From: Chloroherpetonaceae bacterium
Lineage (GTDB): Bacteria; Bacteroidota; Chlorobiia; Chlorobiales; Thermochlorobacteraceae
Length of the DNA: 42,155 nt
Assembly: GCA_025055975.1 (NCBI GenBank)
Contig: JANWWM010000065.1
Coordinates: 1 to 42,155, forward strand
Reading direction: 5' to 3'
The translations under genes and the position numbers were made by a program. The notes below the pieces were generated by a model that saw only the letters and a list, made by a program, of their open reading frames with translations, was not told the DNA's origin and searched no databases. Positions within the stretch are counted from its first letter, which is position 1; each line of letters opens with the position of its first letter. This document shows, one piece after another, positions 25,055 through 33,546 of the stretch.

Positions 25055-25671
25055 CGCATTGGCGTTGGCGTTCCCGCTTGATGCTGAATGACGTCCTTGT
25101 CGTTGGGGTCGGCTTCCTTGACGTGCGAGGCTTCGATTTCATAAACGCTCACGACGAAGCCATCGATTTTCGTCTCTTGAATTTTGAACGTGCCCGTTAC
25201 TCGAATCGGCGAATAGACGTAGGGCGTGGATTTGCCCTTCTGCATTTTGACCATCACGGTTTCGTTGGGTTCGGGCGGAACGGAGTAGCAGCAGCCGAAA
25301 AACGGTATCTGCACGAGCATAAACTCCGTCACGTCCAACGCTTCCGACATCGGAATCATATAGCCCGCGATGCTGACTTCCTTGCCCTCCAAGGCTTTGA
25401 GCTTTTCGGGAATCGGATTGTTGGCGCGTCGGCTGAAACGATACTCGCGCAAATCGTTGAAGGTGAGTCGGACGGGCGTTCCGACAAACGCCGTTCTGAC
25501 GAAGGTTTCCGACGCGCGTTCTTTTGCGATTGACGTTTGACGCTTTTCCGTCCGAAGTTTTTTCAACGCCGACGCAAAGGCTTCCCTGCGCTCACAATGC
25601 GCCGAAACGACGAGGTTCAACGCGAACAAACCCGCGACGACCGCCAAAACGGATAAAATTTTTCGGTTCAT
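25051..25671 (-). CDS. DUF3299 exported protein
   Basis: From ATG 25671 the product has 206 residues with an N-terminal hydrophobic signal (MNRKILSVLAVVAGLFALNLVVSAH). The conserved DUF3299 block is clear: LKALEGKEVSIAGYMIPMSE, then FMLVQIPFFGCCYSVPPEPNE, then VRVTGTFKIQE-like strands. The CC pair in FGCCY and the PPxPNE motif are the family hallmarks. DUF3299 proteins are periplasmic OB-fold-like proteins of unknown function, often near ABC transporters. A TTG at 25677 gives a two-residue longer form. The restriction endonuclease gene ends 15 bp upstream; the small exported-protein gene overlaps downstream. Confidence 0.85.
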   Translation of the reverse strand: MNRKILSVLAVVAGLFALNLVVSAHCERREAFASALKKLRTEKRQTSIAKERASETFVRTAFVGTPVRLTFNDLREYRFSRRANNPIPEKLKALEGKEVSIAGYMIPMSEALDVTEFMLVQIPFFGCCYSVPPEPNETVMVKMQKGKSTPYVYSPIRVTGTFKIQETKIDGFVVSVYEIEASHVKEADPNDKDVIQHQAGTPTPMR

Positions 25672-25686
25672 TGGCAAAGCGACGTT

Positions 25687-26571
25687 TTAATTCTTGATTA
25701 AGCGACCTTTTTCGGTCGCGTTTTCAGGGTTAAACCACTCCGCGTGCAAATAAGATTTCACGAATTCATACAACTCCCTCACCACGTCGCAATCGATAGG
25801 CTTTTTGTCGCTTAAACGTTGCTTGGAGTTTCTTTTTTGTTTTCGCAAGATGAAAATTTCGTCAATCTTGCTGTTTCTCAGCATCGCGGTTTCGCTCAAA
25901 GCGTTTTGTTCCGCCACGATGACGTAAAGCGAGTATGGATTGCCCTGCTTGACGCGATGCGCTTCATAATCCGACTGCCCAAGCATCGTTGAGGGAAGGT
26001 ATGTTTTGCACTCAACGCACACGGCGGGCACGAATATCTCAATCGTTTCAGGATCGTTTTGCTGAACGCCGAATTGACACCTGACGACTTTTGAAATGGT
26101 AAAGTCCTGATTCTTCTGATTGACATACACGCCCGCGCTTTGCGTAAAGTCTTTCAGATTGCGGGACGCAAACGACAAATCCGTATAGATTTTCGCCATT
26201 CCCAAATGCAGCGCGTTTCGTTCCAAGTTAAACTTCACGGCGGGAATGTCTTTGAACAAGTAATACAAAAACTCTTCCAAGACCGAAGAAGCGATTTTGT
26301 CCTGTGGCTTGAAACGCTCCTTCTCCACTTGGTCTATGAAGTTTTTGTATTCGTTCAAAAGTTTCACTTTTTCTTCGAGTTCCTCGACGCGCTCCGAGCT
26401 TAGCGTTTGAGAACGCTCGCTCCATTTTTCGTAGCAATCCCAAATCGCTTTTTCAATGTTTGGGTCTTTGAATTTTTTGCTTTCCAAGATTCTTCGGTGT
26501 GGTTGCGCGTGCTGAGCTATTATGGATTTCATCTGCCGAGTTGCGAGAATAAACTTTCCGCGAGCGTCCAT
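25687..26571 (-). CDS. Bpu10I-family restriction endonuclease-like protein, orphan
   Basis: A 294-residue protein. Residues about 60-85 form a coiled coil (SERVEELEEKVKLLNEYKNF). The segment IEIFVPAVCVECKTYLPSTML (about 178-198) looks like a PD-(D/E)xK nuclease core, with ExK in VECK, and resembles the ECKTYLDKTM stretch of Bpu10I-type enzymes; NPYSLYVIVAEQN follows as a core strand. It probably cuts DNA, but no methyltransferase or second subunit is present. The gene is more AT-rich than its neighbours and sits 56 bp after asnB and 15 bp before the DUF3299 gene, all same-strand, which suggests insertion into a housekeeping run. The family call is from memory of that motif and is moderate. 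Confidence 0.55.
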   Translation of the reverse strand: MDARGKFILATRQMKSIIAQHAQPHRRILESKKFKDPNIEKAIWDCYEKWSERSQTLSSERVEELEEKVKLLNEYKNFIDQVEKERFKPQDKIASSVLEEFLYYLFKDIPAVKFNLERNALHLGMAKIYTDLSFASRNLKDFTQSAGVYVNQKNQDFTISKVVRCQFGVQQNDPETIEIFVPAVCVECKTYLPSTMLGQSDYEAHRVKQGNPYSLYVIVAEQNALSETAMLRNSKIDEIFILRKQKRNSKQRLSDKKPIDCDVVRELYEFVKSYLHAEWFNPENATEKGRLIKN

Positions 26572-26627
26572 TTCGCGTTCAATTTACGCAGTTTGCGCCA
26601 AGCCGTCTCTGAAATTGAGGAAAGGAA

Positions 26628-28574
26628 TCAAAGCGACTGGTCGATGAAATGTCGCGTCCAGAGTTCGAGCGTCAGGAGCGCCCAGATGCGATGCGCGTTG
26701 TCTTCTTTGCCCGCCTTGTCGCGCGCGATGATGTCGCGCACCGCTTTCGCGTTGAAAATGCCGCGCCGATTTATCTGCTCTTCCGAGAGGCAATCTTGAA
26801 TCAGCGCGTCCAAGTCTTTTTTCACCCACGCTCGCAGAGGCGCGCCAAACGGGGCTTTCGGGCGATAAACGATTTCCTTCGGCAAGTATCGCTCGGCGAC
26901 TTTTTTCAGCAAATGCTTTTGCGTCAAGCCGCTAAGCTTGTAGCGTTCAGGCAAGCGATGCGCGAACTCGACCACCTTGAAATCCACGAGCGGCACGCGC
27001 TCCTCAACGCTCGCCGCCATCGAGGATTTGTCGGAGTAGGCGAGATTCAAACTCGCCAAAAAGCACTTCGTATCGACGGCGCACATCAAGGTAACCAAAT
27101 CCAAATTCGGTTTTCGTTTCAAGAACTCCTCGCGCAGTTCGTAATGACGGCGAATCGGATAACATTCGTCGTGCGATTTGTAGCACGCTTCGCGGAAATC
27201 GGGCGAGAGCAGTTCCGCCATTTCGGAAGCGTTGTAGTAGGAGTAGTTGCCGATGAAGGCGTCGAAGTCGGGAAGCGAAGCGGCTTTGAGAAATTTTTTC
27301 GCCCAGCGCGTCGCTCGATAGCCGCCGCTTTCGCTGGCGACCGGCAAGGCTTGAACGAGCGGCTCAATCACGCCGGAACGCGCAAACGACGGGATGCGCT
27401 TGTAAAGGCTCGCCACCTTGACGGAAAGATGTTTGCGATACCCAGCGAAAATCTCGTCCGCGCCCATTCCCGACAGCATCACGGTCGTCCCGCTTTCCTT
27501 CGCCAGTTTGCAGATGAGATACGTGTTGATGCTCGCCGGGTCGGCGATAGGTTCGTCGAGGTGATGAATCATTTTGGGCAGAAGCTCGACGATGTCGGGC
27601 TTGATGACGATTTCGCGGTAATCCGCGCCGAGATGCTTGGCGACGAGTTTGGCGTATTTTTGGTCGTCGGGCATCGCTTCGAACTTCTTGTCTTCTTCCG
27701 TGAAGGCGATGGTGTAGGTCGTAATCGGCTCGCCTTTTTCTTTCGTCATCAACGCGGCGACGAGCGAGGAATCCAGCCCGCCCGAAAGAAACGCGCCCAC
27801 CTTGACGTCGGCGACCATTTGCTCTTTGACGGTTTTTCGAAGCAATGCGTCCAGTTCCTCGACATAGGCGCGCTCGCCTTTGTCTTCGCCGTAGCCCTCG
27901 AAGGTTATGTCCCAATAGCGTTCAATCGTCGCCTCGCCATTTTGGACGATGAGATTGCACCCTGCGGGCAATTTCTCAATGCCTTTGAAGGCGGTTTTGG
28001 GTTCGGGAGTCCAAAGAAAAAAGAGCGTGGAGAGAATCCCGTCAGGCTCGATTTGGCGCGGAACTTCGGGCGATTGCAAAATGGACTTGACTTCGGAAGC
28101 GAAGATGAGGCGATTGTTCGAGAGGCGCGCGAAGTAGAGCGGCTTTTCGCCCAAGCGGTCGCGCGAAATGAAGACAGCGTCGCGCCGAGCGTCGTAAATC
28201 GCAAACGCCCACATTCCGCGCAAGCGTCGCGGGCACTCGAAGCCCCATTCGGCGTAGGCATGCAAAATCACTTCGGTGTCGGTCGCCGATTTGAACGCAT
28301 AGCCTTTTTTGAGCAGTTCGGCTTTGATCTCTTTGTAGTTGTAAATCTCGCCGTTGAAGATGATGCAGAGCGACCCATCGGCGTTGAACATCGGTTGATG
28401 TCCGAGCGGCGAAAGGTCAATGATGGCAAGGCGACGAAAGCCAAAGCCAACGGGCGTTTTTTGCTCGAAGAGTTCGATGCCGCCGTCGTCGGGTCCGCGA
28501 TGGTAGATGACGTCGGTCATTTTTTCGAGCAAGGCTCTATCCGCAAAACCAATCGTTCCCGCGATGCCGCACAT
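26628..28574 (-). CDS. asnB: asparagine synthetase, glutamine-hydrolysing
   Basis: A 648-residue enzyme converting aspartate, glutamine and ATP to asparagine. Cys2 after Met is the class II amidotransferase nucleophile (MCGIAGTIGF); YHRGPDDGG, then IIFNGEIYNY and RDRLGEKPLYFA complete the glutaminase half. The synthetase half has the PP-loop FLSGGLDSSLVAALMT and SGMGADEIFAGYRKH, and late SMAASVEERVPLVD and FGAPLRAWV. The length fits the long AsnB/exosortase-type AsnB group. Some such enzymes modify glycans or peptides, but nothing here points that way. It follows the hydrolase gene by 28 bp. Confidence 0.93.
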   Translation of the reverse strand: MCGIAGTIGFADRALLEKMTDVIYHRGPDDGGIELFEQKTPVGFGFRRLAIIDLSPLGHQPMFNADGSLCIIFNGEIYNYKEIKAELLKKGYAFKSATDTEVILHAYAEWGFECPRRLRGMWAFAIYDARRDAVFISRDRLGEKPLYFARLSNNRLIFASEVKSILQSPEVPRQIEPDGILSTLFFLWTPEPKTAFKGIEKLPAGCNLIVQNGEATIERYWDITFEGYGEDKGERAYVEELDALLRKTVKEQMVADVKVGAFLSGGLDSSLVAALMTKEKGEPITTYTIAFTEEDKKFEAMPDDQKYAKLVAKHLGADYREIVIKPDIVELLPKMIHHLDEPIADPASINTYLICKLAKESGTTVMLSGMGADEIFAGYRKHLSVKVASLYKRIPSFARSGVIEPLVQALPVASESGGYRATRWAKKFLKAASLPDFDAFIGNYSYYNASEMAELLSPDFREACYKSHDECYPIRRHYELREEFLKRKPNLDLVTLMCAVDTKCFLASLNLAYSDKSSMAASVEERVPLVDFKVVEFAHRLPERYKLSGLTQKHLLKKVAERYLPKEIVYRPKAPFGAPLRAWVKKDLDALIQDCLSEEQINRRGIFNAKAVRDIIARDKAGKEDNAHRIWALLTLELWTRHFIDQSL

Positions 28575-28602
28575 GGGTTGGGCTCGACGTTTGGAAGATT
28601 TT

Positions 28603-29361
28603 TTAGTCGTGAGCGTGATTGAGTTTCTCGGAAAGCCATCGTGAAATGTCGGAAAGGCATTCCGCCGAAACTTGATGTCCCATCGGATACTCTTTGTAGG
28701 TCAAGTCGATTTGCAGTTCGCGCAGTCGCGCTTCGCTGTCGCGTCCGTTTTGAATGGGCAGAATGTCGTCATAAACGCCGTGCGAGACGAAGATGGGAAA
28801 ACCTTTGAGTTGTTCGGGGGGCGCGATGCGCAACAATTTTTCGTCGGGCAAGCGTCCGCTCATCGCCACCATTCCCGCGAGGCGACGCGGCTCGGTGAGC
28901 GCGATGCTATACGCCATCGCCGACCCTTGACTGAACCCCATCAAGAAAATTCGCTTCGGGTCGATGCGATAATGCGCGACGACTTCGTCCAGAAAGCGCA
29001 GAATCAAGTTGCGGCTTTGAATGGCGGGTTTCGCGTCCAAAACCTTGATGCCCTCGTCGGTGAAAGCGATTGGAAACCACGCATAGCCGCCGTTGCCCAG
29101 CGACAACGGCGCGCGCGCGCTGACGACCGTGAAACGCGAATCGAGCGCGTCGGCAAGCCCAATGAGGTCGTATTCGTTTGCGCCGTAGCCGTGTAGCATC
29201 AAAAGAAGCGGCGCAGGCTCTTTTTGAGTCGTCGGCTTTGCGAGATGAACGAGCGAGAAGGTCAAATTTTGCGTCGTTTGAAGTTTGCGCGCAGGCGGCG
29301 CGTCGCGCGGGTTTTCAAGGCTTTTCTTCGGAAGCGACGCTTTTGACGTCGGAAAGCGCAA
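28603..29361 (-). CDS. alpha/beta hydrolase, carboxylesterase/phospholipase family
   Basis: A protein of about 252 residues in the serine esterase family related to YpfH/carboxylesterase 2. Its core begins LLLMLHGYGANEYDL (about 52). The nucleophile elbow is GFSQGSAM (Ser near 145), the acid is in SHGVYDDILP, and the base in MGHQVS (His near 232). There is no ATG ahead of the core: the first possible start is TTG at 29361, and MLHGYG itself is inside the fold. The exact start is therefore uncertain, and another TTG lies within NLTFS. No signal peptide; likely cytoplasmic. It precedes asnB. Confidence 0.82.
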   Translation of the reverse strand: MRFPTSKASLPKKSLENPRDAPPARKLQTTQNLTFSLVHLAKPTTQKEPAPLLLMLHGYGANEYDLIGLADALDSRFTVVSARAPLSLGNGGYAWFPIAFTDEGIKVLDAKPAIQSRNLILRFLDEVVAHYRIDPKRIFLMGFSQGSAMAYSIALTEPRRLAGMVAMSGRLPDEKLLRIAPPEQLKGFPIFVSHGVYDDILPIQNGRDSEARLRELQIDLTYKEYPMGHQVSAECLSDISRWLSEKLNHAHD

Positions 29362-29697
29362 TTCGCGTTAGAATTTTTGAACTTGTGGTCAAGATCGCTC
29401 AATCCAGTCCCATTCCGTCCAATCCGTTTTCGCGCCGATTTGTCGCGCCAATCCGCTTGCGGTCCGTCCGTCTCAATGAGCAACTGAAACAACCCGACGC
29501 GGACGCTCTCCGTTTTAGGCGCTTCGTTCAAATATACGCGCTGAAATCGCGCAAGGTCAAGAAAATCCTCGTAGCCCGCACGGTTCGTTTGCTCGACGCT
29601 TCTTTCGTCGGATGCCGTTTGAGGTAGCGGAACGTTTCGGCGAAGAATCGGGCGTAGAAGCCAGATGGACGAGTTTGTCGGCGCGCATTGGCAGGGG
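29362..29697. other. intergenic gap with no convincing gene
   Basis: 336 bp between trpF and the hydrolase gene (both minus). A minus frame is open across most of it (...GYEDFLDLARFQRVYLNEAPKTESVRVGLFQLL...), but it has no good start, no recognisable domain, and ends inside the hydrolase gene. It might be a decayed gene. I see no hairpin or promoter. Confidence 0.35.
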
Positions 29698-30342
29698 TCA
29701 ATTCGCTTCGGTTTTGGCGCGCTCGATAAAGCGTTTCAGTTTCTTGTGGTCTTTTTTGCCGATGTCGGACTCAACGCCGCTGGCGACATCGATGGCGTAA
29801 GGCTTGACGGCTTTGATGACCTTTTGCACGTTGTCTTCGTTTAATCCGCCCGCAATGACGACATAGCCGAACTTCTCGACCGAACTTGCGAGTTTTTTCG
29901 CCAACTCGATTTGAATTTGCTTGCCCGTGCCGCCGAGCATTTTTTCGTGATAGGCATCGAAGAGAAACGTGTTCACGCCCGTTTTTTCATAGAACCACTT
30001 GACCTCCGAGACTTGAAATTTGGAATGCACGCGGAAGGTTTTGACGACGCGCGGCACGACTTTGAGCGTGTCTTTCAGCGACATCTTCTCGTCGTGCAGT
30101 TGCGCGGTCGCAATGCCCGCGTAGTCGCAAATTTCGTTGATTTCTTTGGGCGTGTCATCGACGAAAACGCCGACGGTTTGAACGAAGGAAGGAAGTTTGT
30201 CGATGATTTTTTTTGCCTTTCGGGGCGAAATGTATCGCAAGGAGCGTTCATAGAAGTTGAAGCCGAGAGCGTCCGCGCCAAAGTCCGCCGCTGCGAGCGC
30301 GTCGTCCAAATTCGTAATCCCGCAAATTTTGACCTTGACCAT
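29698..30342 (-). CDS. trpF: phosphoribosylanthranilate isomerase
   Basis: A 214-residue TIM-barrel enzyme of tryptophan synthesis, converting N-(5-phosphoribosyl)anthranilate to the deoxyribulose form. The start MVKVKICGITNLDDALAA (with the catalytic Cys in KICG) is standard. Later motifs are LGFNFYERSLRYI, QTVGVFVDD, TAQLHDE, FLFDAYHE (catalytic Asp), GGTGKQI, VIAGGLNEDNV and the phosphate-binding AIDVASGVES. I chose ATG 30342 over 30399 because the family begins right there. No other trp genes are nearby. The bshB1 gene ends 28 bp upstream on the same strand. Confidence 0.95.
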   Translation of the reverse strand: MVKVKICGITNLDDALAAADFGADALGFNFYERSLRYISPRKAKKIIDKLPSFVQTVGVFVDDTPKEINEICDYAGIATAQLHDEKMSLKDTLKVVPRVVKTFRVHSKFQVSEVKWFYEKTGVNTFLFDAYHEKMLGGTGKQIQIELAKKLASSVEKFGYVVIAGGLNEDNVQKVIKAVKPYAIDVASGVESDIGKKDHKKLKRFIERAKTEAN

Positions 30343-30370
30343 TCTCGTTGGATTTTTTGGTGCGTTGAAA

Positions 30371-31114
30371 TTACCGAAACACGTCAGAAAACGTCCCAAT
30401 CCCCAAATGCCGATGAATCAAGAATCCCTCGCCGTATTTGACCCCAATCATTTCGCCGAAGACTCTGGCTTTCGCGTCCAAGCCTTCCAAGAATTCCTTG
30501 CGGCTGATGAAGGTTTCAGGCTCTTTGGAATTGGGGTCGTAGAACTGCGACTTGTAGGCGAGAATCGCCTTGCGCGATTCTTCGAACGTGTCGCTCACAT
30601 CGAGAATGACGTCGGGGTTGGCGAAGCGGTCTTGAATGTAGTAGAGCAAATGTTTTGGTCGATGCGCTTCTTGCGACGCGCCGTTCCACTGGGTTTGAAC
30701 CTTTCGCAATCCCGCGTAAAAGCAGGCTTCGGCGACGAGCCGAGAGGCGCGCATGTGGTCGGGGTGTCGCTCTTCGGGTTGCGTGGCGAACACGACGACG
30801 GGCTTGAAATAGCGAATGACGCTGATGACCTTGTCTCGCGTCTCCGCGTCGAGTTGAAAGGTCGTGTCGCCCAAGTTGAGGTTGAGTCGTTCCGCGAGAC
30901 CCAAAATTTTCGCCGCTTCATGGGCTTCTTTGCGACGAATTTCCCGCGAGCCTCGCGTGCCCATCTCGCCTTCGGTCAGGTCGCAGATGGCGACGCTTTT
31001 GCCCTCGCGGCGCAGTTTGAGCATCGTGGCGGCGCAAGCAAGCTCGACATCGTCGGGGTGCGCCCCAAACGCGAGCGCATACACGGGGTTGGAACGCGGC
31101 GTTCTCCGAGCCAT
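30371..31114 (-). CDS. bshB1: bacillithiol biosynthesis deacetylase BshB1
   Basis: A 247-residue zinc deacetylase of the LmbE/PIG-L family. It has AFGAHPDDVELACAATM (HPDD at 19-22), LTEGEMGTRG (typical of BshB1), VVFATQPEERHPDHMRAS (second metal motif) and KHLLYYIQDRF. It should remove acetyl from GlcNAc-malate in bacillithiol synthesis. Length and motifs are normal. The frame extends upstream to 31549, but ATG 31114 sits right before the core. BshA and BshC are not in the window. Confidence 0.92.
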   Translation of the reverse strand: MARRTPRSNPVYALAFGAHPDDVELACAATMLKLRREGKSVAICDLTEGEMGTRGSREIRRKEAHEAAKILGLAERLNLNLGDTTFQLDAETRDKVISVIRYFKPVVVFATQPEERHPDHMRASRLVAEACFYAGLRKVQTQWNGASQEAHRPKHLLYYIQDRFANPDVILDVSDTFEESRKAILAYKSQFYDPNSKEPETFISRKEFLEGLDAKARVFGEMIGVKYGEGFLIHRHLGIGTFSDVFR

Positions 31115-31312
31115 TCTTGTTCGTTTCAGGTCGCAAATATGCTTGGAAACTTTCTTCTCAAAAAAAGTTTTTCGGAGGTTCGATTTCGCTCGCTCAAAAG
31201 CCGATTTGGGCGACTTCCAACCATCGCAAAAACGCTCGCAAACGCAAGGAGATTCAGCGCGTCGAAGGTATCTTTCTGACGCAAGGATTTCATTTCGGAA
31301 AGGAGTTTCAGA

Positions 31313-32245
31313 ATGAACAAGCAACAAATCATTCTCGCGCTCGCCCTGCTCTACATCGCCTCGCAAGTCGTTCTGCTGGTCGTGGTCGGAAAAGATTTGG
31401 AGTTGATTTTGATTTCGCTCGGCGTTTTCATCGCCAGCGTCGTCATCGTCGCGTTTGCGGGCGAGATTACGATTGGTCGCCCCGTCGTCGAGAGCGTCTC
31501 TATGCGCCGAGCGGGACGTTCCAAAGAAGAACGCGACAAAATGCTTCAAGACGGCTACAAAATCGACGAAGAATTTCTCAAAAAGACGCGCTTCGAGTTT
31601 CCGCGTCGCAGAGAGAAATACCAGTACGCTCCTCCGTCAAGCTCCGCCACGGTTGAAGTCTCGACTCCCGTCGCGGAAAAAACGCCGCAACAGCGCTTGA
31701 AAGAAGGCTTGATTGCGCAAGCCCCGATGTTTGGCGGCATCGAAAAACTCGCGGCGATGATGGAGCAGACCGACGACGCGAAAATCGTCAAGATGCTCAA
31801 ACGTTTTGGATACGCCGAAGTGAGCGCGTCGGAAGCGCGCCTCATCGTCGCCGAAATCGTCAAGGGCGAAGCGGAAGCGACCGTCGAATCGAAGGGCGGC
31901 TCTTATCGCATCAAAACGTCGCTCAACACGGTCGATTTCTACGACTACATCAAGCGCTGCATGTCGGGCAACGATATGGAGTCGAGAAAGCAAGCGCCGA
32001 CGATTTCGGGAATGGACATTTTGGAACAAGCCTCCGCGGGACTTCAATCCAACGGCGCCAGAGCGATGGCGCGCCTGCGCGGCGTGCGCAAAGGCGGCGG
32101 CGTCAAGAAGTGCGACAACTGCCAATTCTATCAAGCCGAATTTTCGTTTTGCTCGAAAATCGGATTGGAAGTCGAATACAACGACGTCTGCGACGGTTGG
32201 ACGGCAAACGTGGCGTATCAAGAGTTTCGGCAACAGTTTCGCTAA
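31313..32245 (+). CDS. membrane protein with four-cysteine C-terminal motif
   Basis: A 310-residue protein with an unusually good ribosome-binding site (gaaaggagtttcagATG) for this genome. Two adjacent membrane helices fill residues 6-25 and 30-50. A charged linker and a helical region (about 125-225) follow: IEKLAAMMEQTDDAKIVKMLKRFGYAE. The C-terminus has C-x2-C-x9-C-x12-C (KKCDNCQFYQAEF...FCSKIGLEV...VCDGW, about 266-292). This spacing resembles small Fe-S or zinc domains (HiPIP-like or ferredoxin-adjacent); the ligand is not determinable. I do not know the full family. It is 12 bp upstream of the SpoU methylase gene, so the two may be co-transcribed. Confidence 0.75.
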   Translation: MNKQQIILALALLYIASQVVLLVVVGKDLELILISLGVFIASVVIVAFAGEITIGRPVVESVSMRRAGRSKEERDKMLQDGYKIDEEFLKKTRFEFPRRREKYQYAPPSSSATVEVSTPVAEKTPQQRLKEGLIAQAPMFGGIEKLAAMMEQTDDAKIVKMLKRFGYAEVSASEARLIVAEIVKGEAEATVESKGGSYRIKTSLNTVDFYDYIKRCMSGNDMESRKQAPTISGMDILEQASAGLQSNGARAMARLRGVRKGGGVKKCDNCQFYQAEFSFCSKIGLEVEYNDVCDGWTANVAYQEFRQQFR

Positions 32246-32257
32246 TCGCTCGCGCGA

Positions 32258-33037
32258 ATGGCGAAGCGTTTGACCAACGCGCAACAAAAATTCTACGCGC
32301 GATTGCGCCGCGAAAAAAAAGTCCGCGACAAAGAGCGTTTGTTCCTCGCCGAAGGCTTGCGCGTCGCAAGAGAACTCTTCTCCGCTTCCCCGAACTCGCT
32401 TGTCGCCTTGATTCAGCGCGAAGGTTTTTCGGCTCCCGACATCGCCCCTGAACGCACGTTTCTCGCCTCCGAAAAGCAATTCGCCTCGCTCTGCGACGTC
32501 GAAAATCCGCAAGGCGTCATCGGCGTTTTCGAGCAACCGACGCTTTCTCCAACCGCGCTTTTCTCCAATTTCTCGCAAAAGCAATCTGCCATCGCGTTTG
32601 CGCTCGACGATTTGCAAGACCCCGGCAATCTTGGCTCCATCATTCGCTCGGCGGCTTGGTTCGAGCTCGACGCGCTCATCGCCAGCGCGGGAACGGCGGA
32701 TTTCTTCAACCCGAAAGTCGTGCGCTCGACGGCGGGCAGTCTTTTTGCGCTCGCGCTTTATCGGAGCGACAATCTCGTCGCGGATTTGAGACGGCTCAAA
32801 GAAATGGGCTTTGCGATTTACGGCGCGACGACGGACGGAGAGGATTACCTCAAAACGCGCTTCGCCGCCAAATCCGTCGTCGTCATCGGCAACGAAGCCA
32901 ACGGCATTTCCGACGGCGTTCTCGCCACGCTCGACGCGAAAGTCAGAATTGGCGGCAACCCGCGCCGTGTCGAATCGCTCAACGCCGCCGTCTCGGCGGG
33001 CATCCTGATGGCGAAGATAAAAGAGCGGAATGCGTAA
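32258..33037 (+). CDS. TrmH/SpoU-family RNA 2'-O-methyltransferase
   Basis: A 259-residue SPOUT methyltransferase. The N-terminal substrate-binding domain begins MAKRLTNAQQKFYARLRRE, with FLAEGLRVARELF. The C-terminal domain has the three SpoU motifs: ALDDLQDPGNLGSIIRSAAW (motif 1, with conserved Asn and Arg), VVVIGNEANGIS (motif 2), and VRIGG.RRVESLNAAVSAGIL (motif 3). It probably methylates a ribose in 23S rRNA or a tRNA; the target cannot be read from sequence. iscX follows after 40 bp. Confidence 0.9.
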   Translation: MAKRLTNAQQKFYARLRREKKVRDKERLFLAEGLRVARELFSASPNSLVALIQREGFSAPDIAPERTFLASEKQFASLCDVENPQGVIGVFEQPTLSPTALFSNFSQKQSAIAFALDDLQDPGNLGSIIRSAAWFELDALIASAGTADFFNPKVVRSTAGSLFALALYRSDNLVADLRRLKEMGFAIYGATTDGEDYLKTRFAAKSVVVIGNEANGISDGVLATLDAKVRIGGNPRRVESLNAAVSAGILMAKIKERNA

Positions 33038-33077
33038 ATTTGCGCCCGACAATCTCAACCCTTTAACCTATCCAACG

Positions 33078-33287
33078 ATGAAACTCACTTGGAACGACGC
33101 GGAGGACATCGCCATCGCGTTGCAAGAAAAATATCCGAACATCGACCCGCTCACCGTGCGCTTCACCGATTTGCACAAATACGTCACCGAACTCGAAGGC
33201 TTCAGCGACGACCCGAAAGCCTCCAACGAAGCCAAGTTAGAGGCGATTCAAATGGCGTGGTATGAGGAATGGAAGTCCAATCAATAA
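33078..33287 (+). CDS. iscX: IscX-family Fe-S assembly protein
   Basis: A 69-residue acidic protein: LTWNDAEDIAIALQEKYPNIDP, LTVRFTDLHKYVTELEGF, ending EAIQMAWYEEW. These are the conserved blocks of IscX (YfhJ), which binds IscS and tunes Fe-S assembly. I chose ATG 33078; an upstream ATG at 33030 lies in the previous gene's end. No other isc genes are present. The winged-helix gene starts 12 bp later. Confidence 0.9.
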   Translation: MKLTWNDAEDIAIALQEKYPNIDPLTVRFTDLHKYVTELEGFSDDPKASNEAKLEAIQMAWYEEWKSNQ

Positions 33288-33299
33288 ACCCTTCAAACG

Positions 33300-33545
33300 A
33301 TGACGGAACGCGAACTTCATCTCAACATCTTGCGCGCCATCAAAACCTACCAAGACTCCAACAACGGCGCTCACATTCCGTTCGAGACGCTCGCTTCCGA
33401 ACTTGGAATGCAAAAGGCGGAGTTGCAAAAACATCTGAGAAATCTCAAAAACACGGATTGCGTCCGCTACACGCAAGACGACAAAACATATGAACCGTTG
33501 CTCGTCGAAATCGCGCGCAACGGCATCAATCGGCTCAAAGGGTAG
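33300..33545 (+). CDS. small winged-helix DNA-binding-like protein
   Basis: An 81-residue protein. IPFETLASELGMQKAELQKHLRNLKN is a clear helix-turn-helix with a following wing (DCVRYTQDDKTYEPLLVEI). The MarR/ArsR-like small winged helix suggests a local regulator, possibly of iscX or of an unlinked gene. No effector domain is visible. The stop is 1 nt from the convergent flavodoxin stop. Confidence 0.7.
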   Translation: MTERELHLNILRAIKTYQDSNNGAHIPFETLASELGMQKAELQKHLRNLKNTDCVRYTQDDKTYEPLLVEIARNGINRLKG

Positions 33546-33546
33546 C

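Noticed and set aside
26649..28622. 657-residue plus-strand frame opposite asnB
   Set aside because: It is the antisense of asnB, with no recognisable domain; the GC-skewed codon pattern leaves long antisense frames open.
29362..29697. Possible decayed gene on the minus strand
   Set aside because: No start, no domain, and the frame runs into the hydrolase gene; not enough to call a pseudogene.
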